A stretch of DNA of 64,000 nucleotides from Mycolicibacterium septicum DSM 44393. Its GTDB lineage: Bacteria; Actinomycetota; Actinomycetes; Mycobacteriales; Mycobacteriaceae. Shown one piece after another: positions 25,881 to 33,877 of the stretch. The stretch spans positions 748,612-812,611 of the forward strand of contig NZ_HG322953.1 of the NCBI RefSeq assembly GCF_000455325.1, read 5' to 3'. How positions within the stretch are numbered: position 1 is the stretch's first letter; each line of letters starts with the position of its first letter. A program made the translations under genes and the position numbers. The notes under the pieces are model-generated. The model was not told the DNA's origin. It saw only the letters and a list, made by a program, of their open reading frames with translations, and did no database searches.

Positions 25881-27224
25881 ATGACCAACGATGTGGCGGA
25901 CCGGATCTGGCGCCTGGTGTTCGATGCCGAGGGCGATCCCGATCCGGCTGTGCTGGCCGATCTCAAGAGCCGGATCGGCGCCGCGGGGCTGACCGATCTG
26001 ATCATCTTCTCCCACGGCTGGAACAACGACGAGGCGGCTGCGACGTCGTTGTACGACCGGTGGTTCGAAATCTTGGCCCCGCAACTGGACCCGGCTCGCA
26101 CGGTCGGCTTCGTCGGGCTGCGGTGGCCGTCTCAGCTCTGGCGCGACGAGCCGATCCCGGATTTCGGCGAACCGGCGGCACACGACGGCGGGGGCGCGGC
26201 AGCGCTGGGCGACGAGGTCGCCGTGCCCGCCGGGCCGGTGACCATCGACCCGGCCCAGCTCGACGAGCTCAAGGAGATGTTCCCCGGCGGCAAAGACCAG
26301 CTGGACACCCTGGCCGCCCTGCTCGCCGCCCCGCCGAGCACCGAACGCGTGCCGGAACTGCTCGATGCGTTGCGTGCGTTCAGCGCTGCCACCCAGACCG
26401 GGTTCAACGACGGTGAAGGCGATACCCCCGACCAAGGGCCCGGGATGCTGGCGCCGGATCAGGATCCGGAGAAGCTGTTCACCACCTTCGCCGACGAATT
26501 GGCCTCGGCCGGTGTGGAATTCGACGACGAGGGCGGGGGAGCGGCCGGCCTGGGTGATTTCGTGGGCCGGCTGTGGCACGGCGCCAAGGAGGCGCTGCGC
26601 CAGCTCAGCTACTGGAAGATGAAGAACCGCGCCGGCGTGGTGGGGCGCAAGGGGCTGGGCCCCGTCATCGATCAGCTGCACGCCGAATTCCCCGACCTGC
26701 GGATTCATCTGGTCGGACACAGCTTCGGGGCCAGGGTGGTGTCCTACGCCCTTGCGGGGATGAGCGATGTCCAGCCGTCGCCGGTCAAGGCGGTGACCCT
26801 GTTGCAGGGGGCGTACTCCCGGTTCAGCTTCACCGAACGATTGCCGTTCCGGAAGGGAGCCGGTGAGCTGACCGGTCTGCTCGACCGCATCGACGGTCCG
26901 CTGACGGTGTGCTTCTCCAGCCATGACCGGGCATTGGGGACGTTCTATCCGCTGGCCTCGGCCGCGGCGGGCGAAGATGCGGCCGCCGCCGAAGACCCGT
27001 TGTTCCGCTGGCGGGCCATGGGCTCGCACGGCGCGTACCAGTCTCAAACCCAGGGCCTGGGTGCCAAGGGGACGAGCTACCCGTTCCAGCCCGGTCAGAT
27101 CCTGAACCTGAATTCGTCGGACGTGGTGATCGAGGACAAGAGCCCGTCAGGGGCGCACAGCGACATCTTCCACGAGGAATTGACCTGGGTTGCCGTCGCC
27201 GCCGGGAAATTGAACCCGGCTTGA
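25881..27224 (+). CDS. Large alpha/beta-hydrolase-fold protein
   Basis: This 447-aa protein begins with DLIIFSHGWNNDEAAATSLY (oxyanion-hole region) and has its nucleophile elbow at VGHSFGARVV (Ser at about residue 279). Between them lies an insert of about 200 residues, rich in Asp/Pro/Gly and probably a lid. A late His is possible in SSHDRALGTFYPL or GAHSDIFHEEL. There is no signal peptide. It sits 15 bp after the subtilase and is probably cotranscribed. The esterase, lipase or thioesterase substrate is unknown. The large insert and the pairing with a protease are unusual. Confidence 0.8.
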   Translation: MTNDVADRIWRLVFDAEGDPDPAVLADLKSRIGAAGLTDLIIFSHGWNNDEAAATSLYDRWFEILAPQLDPARTVGFVGLRWPSQLWRDEPIPDFGEPAAHDGGGAAALGDEVAVPAGPVTIDPAQLDELKEMFPGGKDQLDTLAALLAAPPSTERVPELLDALRAFSAATQTGFNDGEGDTPDQGPGMLAPDQDPEKLFTTFADELASAGVEFDDEGGGAAGLGDFVGRLWHGAKEALRQLSYWKMKNRAGVVGRKGLGPVIDQLHAEFPDLRIHLVGHSFGARVVSYALAGMSDVQPSPVKAVTLLQGAYSRFSFTERLPFRKGAGELTGLLDRIDGPLTVCFSSHDRALGTFYPLASAAAGEDAAAAEDPLFRWRAMGSHGAYQSQTQGLGAKGTSYPFQPGQILNLNSSDVVIEDKSPSGAHSDIFHEELTWVAVAAGKLNPA

Positions 27225-27291
27225 TTGTGTGATCGCGGTACAGCCGCCTTTTCCGTTGACCCAACTGGTCGCGCCAACGCAAGGTTGGAGT

Positions 27292-28716
27292 ATGACTGGC
27301 GATGGTGCCGTGGCGAACAACCCGCGTCGGCGACCGAACATCCTCTTCTTCCATGTCGATAATCTGGGTTTTGGGGAGCTCAGTTGTTACAGCGCCGGAT
27401 CTTTCCGGGGCACGACGACTCCGCGGATCGACGGGTTTGCGGCAGAAGGTGTTCGGTTGACGAACTACGCACCGGAATCACAGTGCACTCCGACTCGTTC
27501 GGCGCTGCTGACGGGCCGGCACGCGATCCGTTCGGGAACCCACAGCGTCCCACTGGGCACGGAGGGCGGCTGGGGGCTCACCGCGTGGGAGGTCACCCTG
27601 GGTGACCTGATGTCCGCAGCGGGTTACCGGTGTGCCGCGTATGGCAAATGGCACGTTGGTGAGGGGACGGGACGCTGGCCGACCGATAAGGGGTTCGACG
27701 AGTGGTACGGACCGCCACGCACGTATGACGAAGCTCTGTGGCCCACCGATCCGTGGTATGACCCCCAGCGGGATCCGACCGTCCACATGCTGGGGGCAAC
27801 GAAAGGCGACGCTGGTGTCGTCGTCGGCGATCAACTGACACTGGACGTACGCCGCGATTGCGACGTCGAATATCTCCGGCGCGCAACGGCGTTCATGCGT
27901 GACGCGGTGCAACGAGACGCCGAGTTCTTTGTGTATTTCAACCATTCGCTGATGCACATGCCGGTGATTCCGCGGGCCGAGTTCAAGGGATGCACGGGCA
28001 ATGGTGACTGGGCCGACAGTCTTGCGCAGCTTGACGCGGACTTCGGTACGTTGCTCGACGTGCTCACCGAGCTCGGGATCGTCGATGACACATTGGTCGT
28101 CTTCGCGGGAGACAACGGTCCGGAGGAGCTTCAGCCGTGGCGCGGCAGCCCGGGTTACTGGGAGGGGTCTTATTTTGCCGGCGGTGAGGGCAATCTGCGG
28201 ACGCCATGCATCGCGCGCTGGCCCGGACACATACCGGCCGGTCAGGTGAGCAACGACATCATGCACGTGACCGACTGGTTCGCGACCCTGCTGCGTGCGG
28301 CCGGAATCGAGGCAACCGCCGACCGCGTCATCGACGGGATCGATCAGATGAGCTGGTTGGCCGGCGACGAGGCGGAGTCGAATCGCGAAGGCTACATCTA
28401 CTGGCTGGGCGCACGGATGTACGGGGTCAAATGGCGGAACTTCAAACTAGTTCTCGTCAGCCAGAAGTACTCGCTGGATGCGCCTGCCGAACTCGCCTCG
28501 CCCCACATCGTCAATCTCGTCGCGGACCCGCATGAGCGCGAGCCGATGAATCTGCCCTACCTGCATACCTGGACGATGACGCATTTCAACCGAATCCTGA
28601 CCTCATTCAAGAAGAGTCTGACCGCCGAACCGCTCACGCCTGTGGGTGCACCCCTCGAATACGTCCCCGGTGGCCGCGTTCCCGACGCGGATACCGAGCA
28701 CAACTGGCGCCGGTGA
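27292..28716 (+). CDS. Type I sulfatase (arylsulfatase family)
   Basis: This 474-aa alkaline-phosphatase-superfamily sulfatase has metal ligands in NILFFHVDNLGFGELS and the active-site Cys in SQCTPTRSALLTGR (Cys65), which is converted to formylglycine. It also has KWHVGEG and FAGDNGPEE. I chose ATG 27292, with AAGG 7 bp upstream; GTG 27229 would add a tail that does not match the family. The Cys-type motif needs a formylglycine-generating enzyme (none nearby). No signal peptide was seen. Codon usage includes more T/A-ending codons than in neighbours, which suggests transfer. Confidence 0.9.
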   Translation: MTGDGAVANNPRRRPNILFFHVDNLGFGELSCYSAGSFRGTTTPRIDGFAAEGVRLTNYAPESQCTPTRSALLTGRHAIRSGTHSVPLGTEGGWGLTAWEVTLGDLMSAAGYRCAAYGKWHVGEGTGRWPTDKGFDEWYGPPRTYDEALWPTDPWYDPQRDPTVHMLGATKGDAGVVVGDQLTLDVRRDCDVEYLRRATAFMRDAVQRDAEFFVYFNHSLMHMPVIPRAEFKGCTGNGDWADSLAQLDADFGTLLDVLTELGIVDDTLVVFAGDNGPEELQPWRGSPGYWEGSYFAGGEGNLRTPCIARWPGHIPAGQVSNDIMHVTDWFATLLRAAGIEATADRVIDGIDQMSWLAGDEAESNREGYIYWLGARMYGVKWRNFKLVLVSQKYSLDAPAELASPHIVNLVADPHEREPMNLPYLHTWTMTHFNRILTSFKKSLTAEPLTPVGAPLEYVPGGRVPDADTEHNWRR

Positions 28717-28812
28717 CGTCGCGTGACGTGCTGCCACGGTTGCACCCGGTCAGCCGCGATCGCGGCGTTGGCACCCCGAGGAACTGGGCCGCCGGTCCAG
28801 ACAAGCAAATGC

Positions 28813-28848
28813 AAAAAACCCGCTCCGATGCATTTCAGAGCGGGTTTT
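28813..28848 (-). terminator. Rho-independent terminator of tRNA-Leu
   Basis: AAAACCCGCTC (28815-28825) pairs with GAGCGGGTTTT (28838-28848), an 11-bp perfect stem. Read on the minus strand it is followed by a run of six U, making a classic terminator downstream of tRNA-Leu. It can also stop plus-strand transcripts from the sulfatase. Confidence 0.8.
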
Positions 28849-28874
28849 GTTAAATCTGGTTGGTTAATCTGAAG

Positions 28875-28960
28875 TGTCCGAGGGGGGACTTGAACCCCCA
28901 CGCCCGTTAATAGGGCACTAGCACCTCAAGCTAGCGCGTCTGCCATTCCGCCACTCGGAC
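28875..28960 (-). tRNA. tRNA-Leu (anticodon GAG)
   Basis: The 86-nt cloverleaf lies on the minus strand. The acceptor stem GTCCGAG pairs with CTCGGAC. The anticodon stem is CTAGC/GCTAG with loop TTGAGGT, giving anticodon GAG (codons CUC/CUU). A long variable arm (GCCC...GGGC) marks a class II leucine tRNA, and the T-arm is GGGGGTTCAAGTCCCCC. The discriminator base is A and CCA is not encoded. A strong terminator follows. The 3' end faces accessory block A. Confidence 0.96.
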
Positions 28961-29048
28961 CTGCCAGCCACTCGGGCTGGGCGCTTAAGGCTAACGGATT
29001 GGGTGCCCCAGACCCAAACCGGTGTCCCGGAGCGAATCGGTGGTACCA

Positions 29049-30392
29049 ATGGACCTTGTGACTGCCCCCGCCTCCAGCGCCGACGAGGTGGTCGATCTCG
29101 TCAGCGCGCTCATCCGATTCGACACCTCCAACACCGGCGATCCGGCGACCACCAAGCCTGAGGCGGACTGTGCGGAATGGGTCGCCGACCGGCTCCGTGA
29201 GGTCGGCTACACCACCGAATACGTGGAGGCCGGCGCCCCGGGCCGGGGCAACGTCTTCGCCCGGTTGCCAGGCGCCGACCCGTCCCGTGGCGCGCTGATG
29301 ATCCACGGGCACCTCGATGTCGTCCCGGCCGAGCCCGCCGATTGGAGCGTGCACCCGTTCTCCGGCGCGATCAAGGACGGCTATGTCTGGGGCCGCGGCG
29401 CGGTCGACATGAAGGACATGTGCGGCATGATGATCGCCGTTGCACGTCACCTGAAGCGCAACAACATCACCCCGCCCAGGGACCTGGTCTTCGCCTTCGT
29501 CTCCGACGAGGAGCACGGCGGCACCTACGGCTGCCAGTGGCTCGTCGACAATCGCCCCGACCTGTTCGACGGCGTCACCGAGGCCATCGGGGAGGTCGGT
29601 GGCTTCTCGCTGACCGTTCCGACGAAGGACGGCGGCGAGAAGCGCCTGTATCTCATCGAGACGGCCGAGAAGGGCCTGTCCTGGATGCGGCTGACCGCGC
29701 GGGGCCGGGCCGGGCACGGCTCGATGGTGCACGACGACAACGCCGTCACCGAGATCGCCGACGCCGTCGCGAAGCTGGGCCGGCACCAGTTCCCGCTGGT
29801 ACTCACCGAGTCGGTAGAGCAGTTCCTGACAGCGGTCTCCGAAGAGACCGGCTATGACCTCGACCCGAACTCGCCGGATCTGGAAGGCTCCATCGCCAAA
29901 CTGGGAGGCATCGCGCGCATCGTCGGCGCCACCCTGCGCGACACCGCCAACCCCACCATGCTCAAGGCCGGCTACAAGGCCAACGTCATCCCGGCCACGG
30001 CCGAGGCCATGGTCGACTGCCGCGTCCTGCCGGGCCGCAAGGAGGCCTTCGAGCGTGAGCTCGATGCGCTGCTCGGGCCCAACATCACCCGCACCTGGGA
30101 GCGCGACCTGCCCAGTGTGGAAACCACGTTCGACGGCGATCTGGTGGACGCGATGAACGCCGCGATCCTGGCCGTCGACCCCGACGCCCGAACGGTGCCC
30201 TACATGATGTCGGGCGGCACCGATGCGAAAGCGTTTGTCCGCTTGGGGATTCGGTGCTTCGGGTTCGCCCCGCTGCGCCTGCCCCCGGAACTGGACTTCG
30301 CGGCGCTGTTCCACGGCGTCGATGAGCGGGTGCCGGTGGACGCGCTGCAGTTCGGGGCGGGCGTTCTGGAACACTTTCTGCGGAACTGCTGA
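29049..30392 (+). CDS. M20 family metallopeptidase (DapE/ArgE-like, Rv2141c-type)
   Basis: This 447-aa dizinc M20 peptidase/deacylase has metal ligands in MIHGHLDVVP (His) and GRGAVDMKD (Asp), the catalytic base and ligand in SDEEHGGTYG, and the C-terminal SGGTDAKAF. ATG 29049 gives a length matching Rv2141c (from memory). The substrate is unknown: such proteins are often labelled dapE2, but a true succinyl-diaminopimelate desuccinylase is not implied. It runs with the PEBP gene 27 bp downstream. Confidence 0.9.
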   Translation: MDLVTAPASSADEVVDLVSALIRFDTSNTGDPATTKPEADCAEWVADRLREVGYTTEYVEAGAPGRGNVFARLPGADPSRGALMIHGHLDVVPAEPADWSVHPFSGAIKDGYVWGRGAVDMKDMCGMMIAVARHLKRNNITPPRDLVFAFVSDEEHGGTYGCQWLVDNRPDLFDGVTEAIGEVGGFSLTVPTKDGGEKRLYLIETAEKGLSWMRLTARGRAGHGSMVHDDNAVTEIADAVAKLGRHQFPLVLTESVEQFLTAVSEETGYDLDPNSPDLEGSIAKLGGIARIVGATLRDTANPTMLKAGYKANVIPATAEAMVDCRVLPGRKEAFERELDALLGPNITRTWERDLPSVETTFDGDLVDAMNAAILAVDPDARTVPYMMSGGTDAKAFVRLGIRCFGFAPLRLPPELDFAALFHGVDERVPVDALQFGAGVLEHFLRNC

Positions 30393-30419
30393 CCGCACGA
30401 GTCACGACGAGAGGGAACC

Positions 30420-30944
30420 ATGAGCACATCTCCGTACGACAGCCTGCCGAAGCTGCCGACGTTCACCTTGACCTCCGAATCGGTCACCGACGGGCAGCCG
30501 CTGGCCAATGACCAGGTCAGCGGGATCATGGGAGCCGGCGGTTCGGACACCTCGCCGCAGCTGAGCTGGTCGGGATTCCCGGCCGAGACCAAGAGTTTCG
30601 CCGTCACGGTGTACGACCCGGACGCGCCGACCGCGTCGGGCTTCTGGCACTGGGCGGTCGCGGACCTGCCCGCCACGGTGACCGAGCTGCCCGCCGGCGC
30701 CGGCGACGGCGGCGAACTGCCCGGTGGGGCTGTCACGCTGACCAACGACGCGGGCCTCAAGCGCTTCCTCGGTGCGGCCCCGCCGGCCGGCCACGGCCCG
30801 CATCGCTACTACATCGCGGTACACGCCCTGCCGGTGGAGTCACTGGAGCTGCCCGAGGGTGCCACCCCTGCCTACCTGGGCTTCAACCTGTTCGGTCAGG
30901 CCATCGCTCGCGCCGTCATCCACGGCACCTACGAGCAGAACTAA
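30420..30944 (+). CDS. YbhB/YbcL-family phosphatidylethanolamine-binding-like protein
   Basis: The 174-aa PEBP/Raf-kinase-inhibitor-like protein has the ligand-site motifs VYDPDAPTASGFWHWAV and GHGPHRYYIAVHAL. It is the orthologue of M. tuberculosis Rv2140c, a small cytoplasmic ligand-binding protein of unclear role. GAGAGGGA lies upstream of the ATG. It converges on pyrD across a palindromic repeat. Confidence 0.92.
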   Translation: MSTSPYDSLPKLPTFTLTSESVTDGQPLANDQVSGIMGAGGSDTSPQLSWSGFPAETKSFAVTVYDPDAPTASGFWHWAVADLPATVTELPAGAGDGGELPGGAVTLTNDAGLKRFLGAAPPAGHGPHRYYIAVHALPVESLELPEGATPAYLGFNLFGQAIARAVIHGTYEQN

Positions 30945-30966
30945 CTCCTCAGCCCCGCACCTCACC

Positions 30967-31030
30967 GCGCGAGCGACCGTGTCGGTACGCGACACGCCGC
31001 GAAATTGCGTACCTTCGCGGTCGCTCGCGC
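30967..31030. repeat. Palindromic intergenic element between convergent genes
   Basis: GCGCGAGCGACCG (30967-30979) and CGGTCGCTCGCGC (31018-31030) are perfect 13-bp inverted arms. The 38-nt interior contains nested pairs (TGTCG/CGACA and GTACGC/GCGTAC). It fills the 105-bp gap between the PEBP stop and the pyrD stop. It resembles REP-like units I recall from fast-growing mycobacteria and may act as a bidirectional terminator. Confidence 0.65.
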
Positions 31031-31049
31031 AGAGGTTGGTGTGCTCGGG

Positions 31050-32114
31050 TCAGCGGGCAGCTGAACCCACCGCGTCGCTCAGCGACGCGAACCCGCCGGC
31101 GTGCAGCCGCTGGGCGATACCGTCGTGGATCTCTTTGGCCCACAGTCCGCCGCCGTAGATGAACCCCGTGTAGCCCTGCAGCAGGGTGGCTCCGGCGGTG
31201 ATCCGCTCCCACGCGTCGTCCGCGGTTTCGATGCCGCCGGCGCTGATCAGTACGAGTTTGTCGCCCACTCGGGCGTACAACTGCCGCAGCACCTGCAGGG
31301 ACCGGTGCGCCACCGGGCGCCCCGAGATCCCGCCGGTGCCAAGGTCGGCGACACCGGGTGTGGCCAGCCCCTCCCGGGACACCGTGGTGTTGGTGGCCAC
31401 GATCCCGGCCAATCCCAATTCGACTGCCAGGTCCGCGATTTCGTCGACATCGCCGTCGGAGAGATCGGGGGCGATCTTGACAAGCACGGGTTTGTTCGTC
31501 TCGGCCTTGACCGCGGCCAGGATCGGCCGCAGCGATTCCACGGCCTGCAGGTCCCGTAGACCCGGAGTGTTGGGGGAGCTGACGTTGACGACGACGTAGG
31601 CGGCCAGCGCGCTCACCAGCCGGGTGCTCTCGGCGTAGTCGGCCACCGCGTCCTCGGGCGGGGTCAGCTTGGTCTTGCCGATGTTGACCCCGATCGGTAC
31701 GTCGGGGGTGTGCCGGGCCAGCCGGATCGCCAGCGCCCCCGCGCCCTCGTTGTTGAAGCCCATCCGGTTGAGCAGCGCGTGGTCCTCGGGCAGCCGGAAC
31801 AGCCGGGGCTCGGGGTTACCCGGTTGCGGTTGGGCGGTGACGGTGCCGACCTCGGCATAGCCGAAGCCCAGCGCGCCCCAGGTCTCCAGGCCGCGACCGT
31901 CCTTGTCGAAACCGGCGGCCAGACCCATGGGGCCGGGGAACCGGACCCCGAACACCGTGCTGGCCAGGGCCGGATCGGTGGGCGCCAGTCGGCGCGCCAG
32001 CGCCCGGCGCAGGACCGCGGGACCGGTGGCGGTGCGCAGCAGGGCGAACACCCACAGGTGAATTCGTTCCGGGGGCACCAGGAACAGTGCCCGCCGCAGA
32101 GCCGCGTAGATCAC
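31050..32114 (-). CDS. pyrD: Dihydroorotate dehydrogenase (quinone), class 2
   Basis: The 354-aa enzyme oxidises dihydroorotate to orotate in pyrimidine synthesis, passing electrons to menaquinone at the membrane. The N-terminal membrane-association helix is YAALRRALFLVPPERIHLWV. FMN and substrate blocks are GLAAGFDKDG, RMGFNNEGAGA, VNVSSPNTPGLRDLQ and GYTGFIYGGG. GTG 32114 aligns with the start of known mycobacterial PyrD. It overlaps the preceding small gene by 4 bp, in an lppL-DUF5703-pyrD operon. Confidence 0.95.
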   Translation of the reverse strand: MIYAALRRALFLVPPERIHLWVFALLRTATGPAVLRRALARRLAPTDPALASTVFGVRFPGPMGLAAGFDKDGRGLETWGALGFGYAEVGTVTAQPQPGNPEPRLFRLPEDHALLNRMGFNNEGAGALAIRLARHTPDVPIGVNIGKTKLTPPEDAVADYAESTRLVSALAAYVVVNVSSPNTPGLRDLQAVESLRPILAAVKAETNKPVLVKIAPDLSDGDVDEIADLAVELGLAGIVATNTTVSREGLATPGVADLGTGGISGRPVAHRSLQVLRQLYARVGDKLVLISAGGIETADDAWERITAGATLLQGYTGFIYGGGLWAKEIHDGIAQRLHAGGFASLSDAVGSAAR

Positions 32115-32380
32115 AGTGAAGGCGCCTGGGGTGTGCCCGGCATGGACGACGCTGACTTCTTGCGGCGCAACAGCACCCGTCGGCTCCCATCTGTGTAGGC
32201 CCGCACCCGGGTGAGTTCCCAGCCGCGGTACTCGGCCTCGATCGACAAGCGGATCGAGGCGCTGATCCTGGTGACATCCGGCGGTAGCCGCAGCGGTATC
32301 CAGTCGTATTCCTCGGAAAGATCCTCGGCGACGACCTTGTCCCATCCGGGAGGCATGCGGCCCTGCTGGATGGTGGTCAT
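32111..32380 (-). CDS. Small conserved protein (DUF5703-like)
   Basis: This 89-aa acidic-to-basic protein contains WDKVVAEDLSEEYDWIPLRL and ELTRVRAYTDGSRRVLLRRK. It overlaps lppL upstream and pyrD downstream by 4 bp each, so all three are coupled. The family name is from memory and the function is unknown. Confidence 0.75.
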   Translation of the reverse strand: MTTIQQGRMPPGWDKVVAEDLSEEYDWIPLRLPPDVTRISASIRLSIEAEYRGWELTRVRAYTDGSRRVLLRRKKSASSMPGTPQAPSL

Positions 32381-33405
32381 CGGCGGCCCGACGCGGTGCG
32401 GATCACCTGCACACCGGCTCCCGAGCCCGACACCACGTAGAGGGTGTCGGTCTTGTCGTCGTAGGCCAGGGAGTTCGGTTGCTGCACGGTTCGATAACGC
32501 ACCTTTTCCACCGGTATGCCGGTGGAGAGATCGTAACCAATCACGGTGTTGGCCGCGGTCTGCGACACCCAGGCCAGCTCGGCGGATCCCGCCAGGCCGT
32601 AGGGGGCGGCGGGCACCGGGTAGCGCTGCCGCATGATCAGCGGGTCCGCGCCGAACACCAGTAGCTCGCCGCCGCGGGTGTCGGCGACCAGTACCCGGCC
32701 CTTGGTGTCGGCGGCCATGGTGGTGGCGCCCTCGCCGGCCCGCAGGGCCTGTGCGGCTTTCGTGCCGCTGGGGTTGACGGCCGTCACCGAGGTCTGCCCG
32801 CGATCCAGAACCACGGCGGTATTTCCTTGTGTGACAAGAGAATCCACGCGGGCGAAGATCTTGAGCCGGGCGGCCACGGCGTGGTCGTTGGCCATCGTGT
32901 ACACCGCTCCGTCGGCGCTGCCCAGCACCGGGTTGCCGTCGGCCCGCTGCGCGATCGCGGTGAACTCCACGCCCTGGGCGCCGTCCACCTCGATTTTGCT
33001 GGCCTTGGCCTCGGCGATGCTCACGCGGAAGTATCCGCCGAGCGTGGCGGCCAGGATGTCACCGCGGCCGTCGACACTCAACGACGTGGCCGCGGGGGTC
33101 AGGTGCACCTCGCGCGGGGGCCGGCTGCCGGTCAGCAGGCTCAGGGTTGAGAGTCCGTCGGACCCGGGCGTCAGGACGGCCAGGGTGCCGGTTGCTGAAT
33201 CGAAGACCGCAGTCGCGGCGTGCCCGGGCAGTTGCCGGATCTCGCCGTCCGGGGCGGCCGCGACCGGGGGCGAAACAGCGGCCTGAGCGGGCTCGATGGT
33301 GGGCGGCGGGGCATCGGCGGGGTTGGACGTGCAGCCCGCGGTGAGCAGCAGGGCCAGCGCGATGAGGCCGGCGCGAACTGGCTGACCTGCGAGAATTGGG
33401 CGCAA
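32377..33405 (-). CDS. lppL: Lipoprotein LppL-like, predicted beta-propeller
   Basis: This 342-aa lipoprotein has a signal peptide ending in LLLTAGCTSNP, with Cys25 as the lipidation site. The mature part has repeated strands with GD/DG turns (VDGRGDILAATLGGYF, DTKGRVLVADTRGGELLVF, YDDKTDTLYVVSGSG), consistent with an NHL- or YncE-like beta-propeller. It is the orthologue of Rv2138 (lppL) by position. It is first in the operon with pyrD; the function is unknown. Confidence 0.85.
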   Translation of the reverse strand: MRPILAGQPVRAGLIALALLLTAGCTSNPADAPPPTIEPAQAAVSPPVAAAPDGEIRQLPGHAATAVFDSATGTLAVLTPGSDGLSTLSLLTGSRPPREVHLTPAATSLSVDGRGDILAATLGGYFRVSIAEAKASKIEVDGAQGVEFTAIAQRADGNPVLGSADGAVYTMANDHAVAARLKIFARVDSLVTQGNTAVVLDRGQTSVTAVNPSGTKAAQALRAGEGATTMAADTKGRVLVADTRGGELLVFGADPLIMRQRYPVPAAPYGLAGSAELAWVSQTAANTVIGYDLSTGIPVEKVRYRTVQQPNSLAYDDKTDTLYVVSGSGAGVQVIRTASGRR

Positions 33406-33528
33406 CGGATGGCTCTCGATCGGGAACGGATGGTCGGTGAGGTGCAGGAATCCAGTCTAGGCATGGCCGTCGGCCGGAATTGGTCGCGTCTGCAACCACC
33501 GCGGCATAAGTGGAGGTATGGTTCGATC

Positions 33529-33840
33529 ATGACCCTCGCCGCAGACCGGGAACTATGTAGCCGAGAGTTTGCTATGGAGGATATTTCCACTGGTGTACAC
33601 GCCAGCGGGTTTGGCCAAGTTGGCGACGGCCGGAGTTTTTCGTTCCACATCGAGCGTCAGCAGCTGATGATCGAGATCTACCGGCCCCGGCTGTCCGGCC
33701 CGGTGCCCGTCGAGGACGACGTGGTGGCCGTGGCCACCCGCAAACTGACGGATATCGACCTGACTGACGAACGCAGTCTGTCGGCAACGGTCCGCGACGC
33801 GGTCGCCTGCGCGCAGCCGGTTTCACGCACCAGTCGCTGA
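33529..33840 (+). CDS. Conserved hypothetical protein (Rv2137c-like)
   Basis: The 103-aa protein contains HASGFGQVGDGRSFSFHIER and LTDIDLTDERSLSATVRDAV. It lies just before uppP, as Rv2137c does in M. tuberculosis. The start is uncertain: ATG 33529 has GGAGG 12 bp upstream, while ATG 33574 would give a shorter protein. No functional domain is recognised. Confidence 0.7.
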   Translation: MTLAADRELCSREFAMEDISTGVHASGFGQVGDGRSFSFHIERQQLMIEIYRPRLSGPVPVEDDVVAVATRKLTDIDLTDERSLSATVRDAVACAQPVSRTSR

Positions 33841-33877
33841 CGCATCGCAGCCGGCTCGTCACGGTACGGTCGTCGTC

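Noticed and set aside
24369..27047. Open frame of 892 codons on the minus strand opposite the subtilase and hydrolase
   Set aside because: It spans two well-supported plus-strand genes and the intergenic gap, with a biased composition and no recognisable domain.
28875..28960. tRNA-Leu as an active phage or island attachment site
   Set aside because: I found no integrase and no second copy of the tRNA 3' segment in the window, so only a suggestion of past insertion remains.
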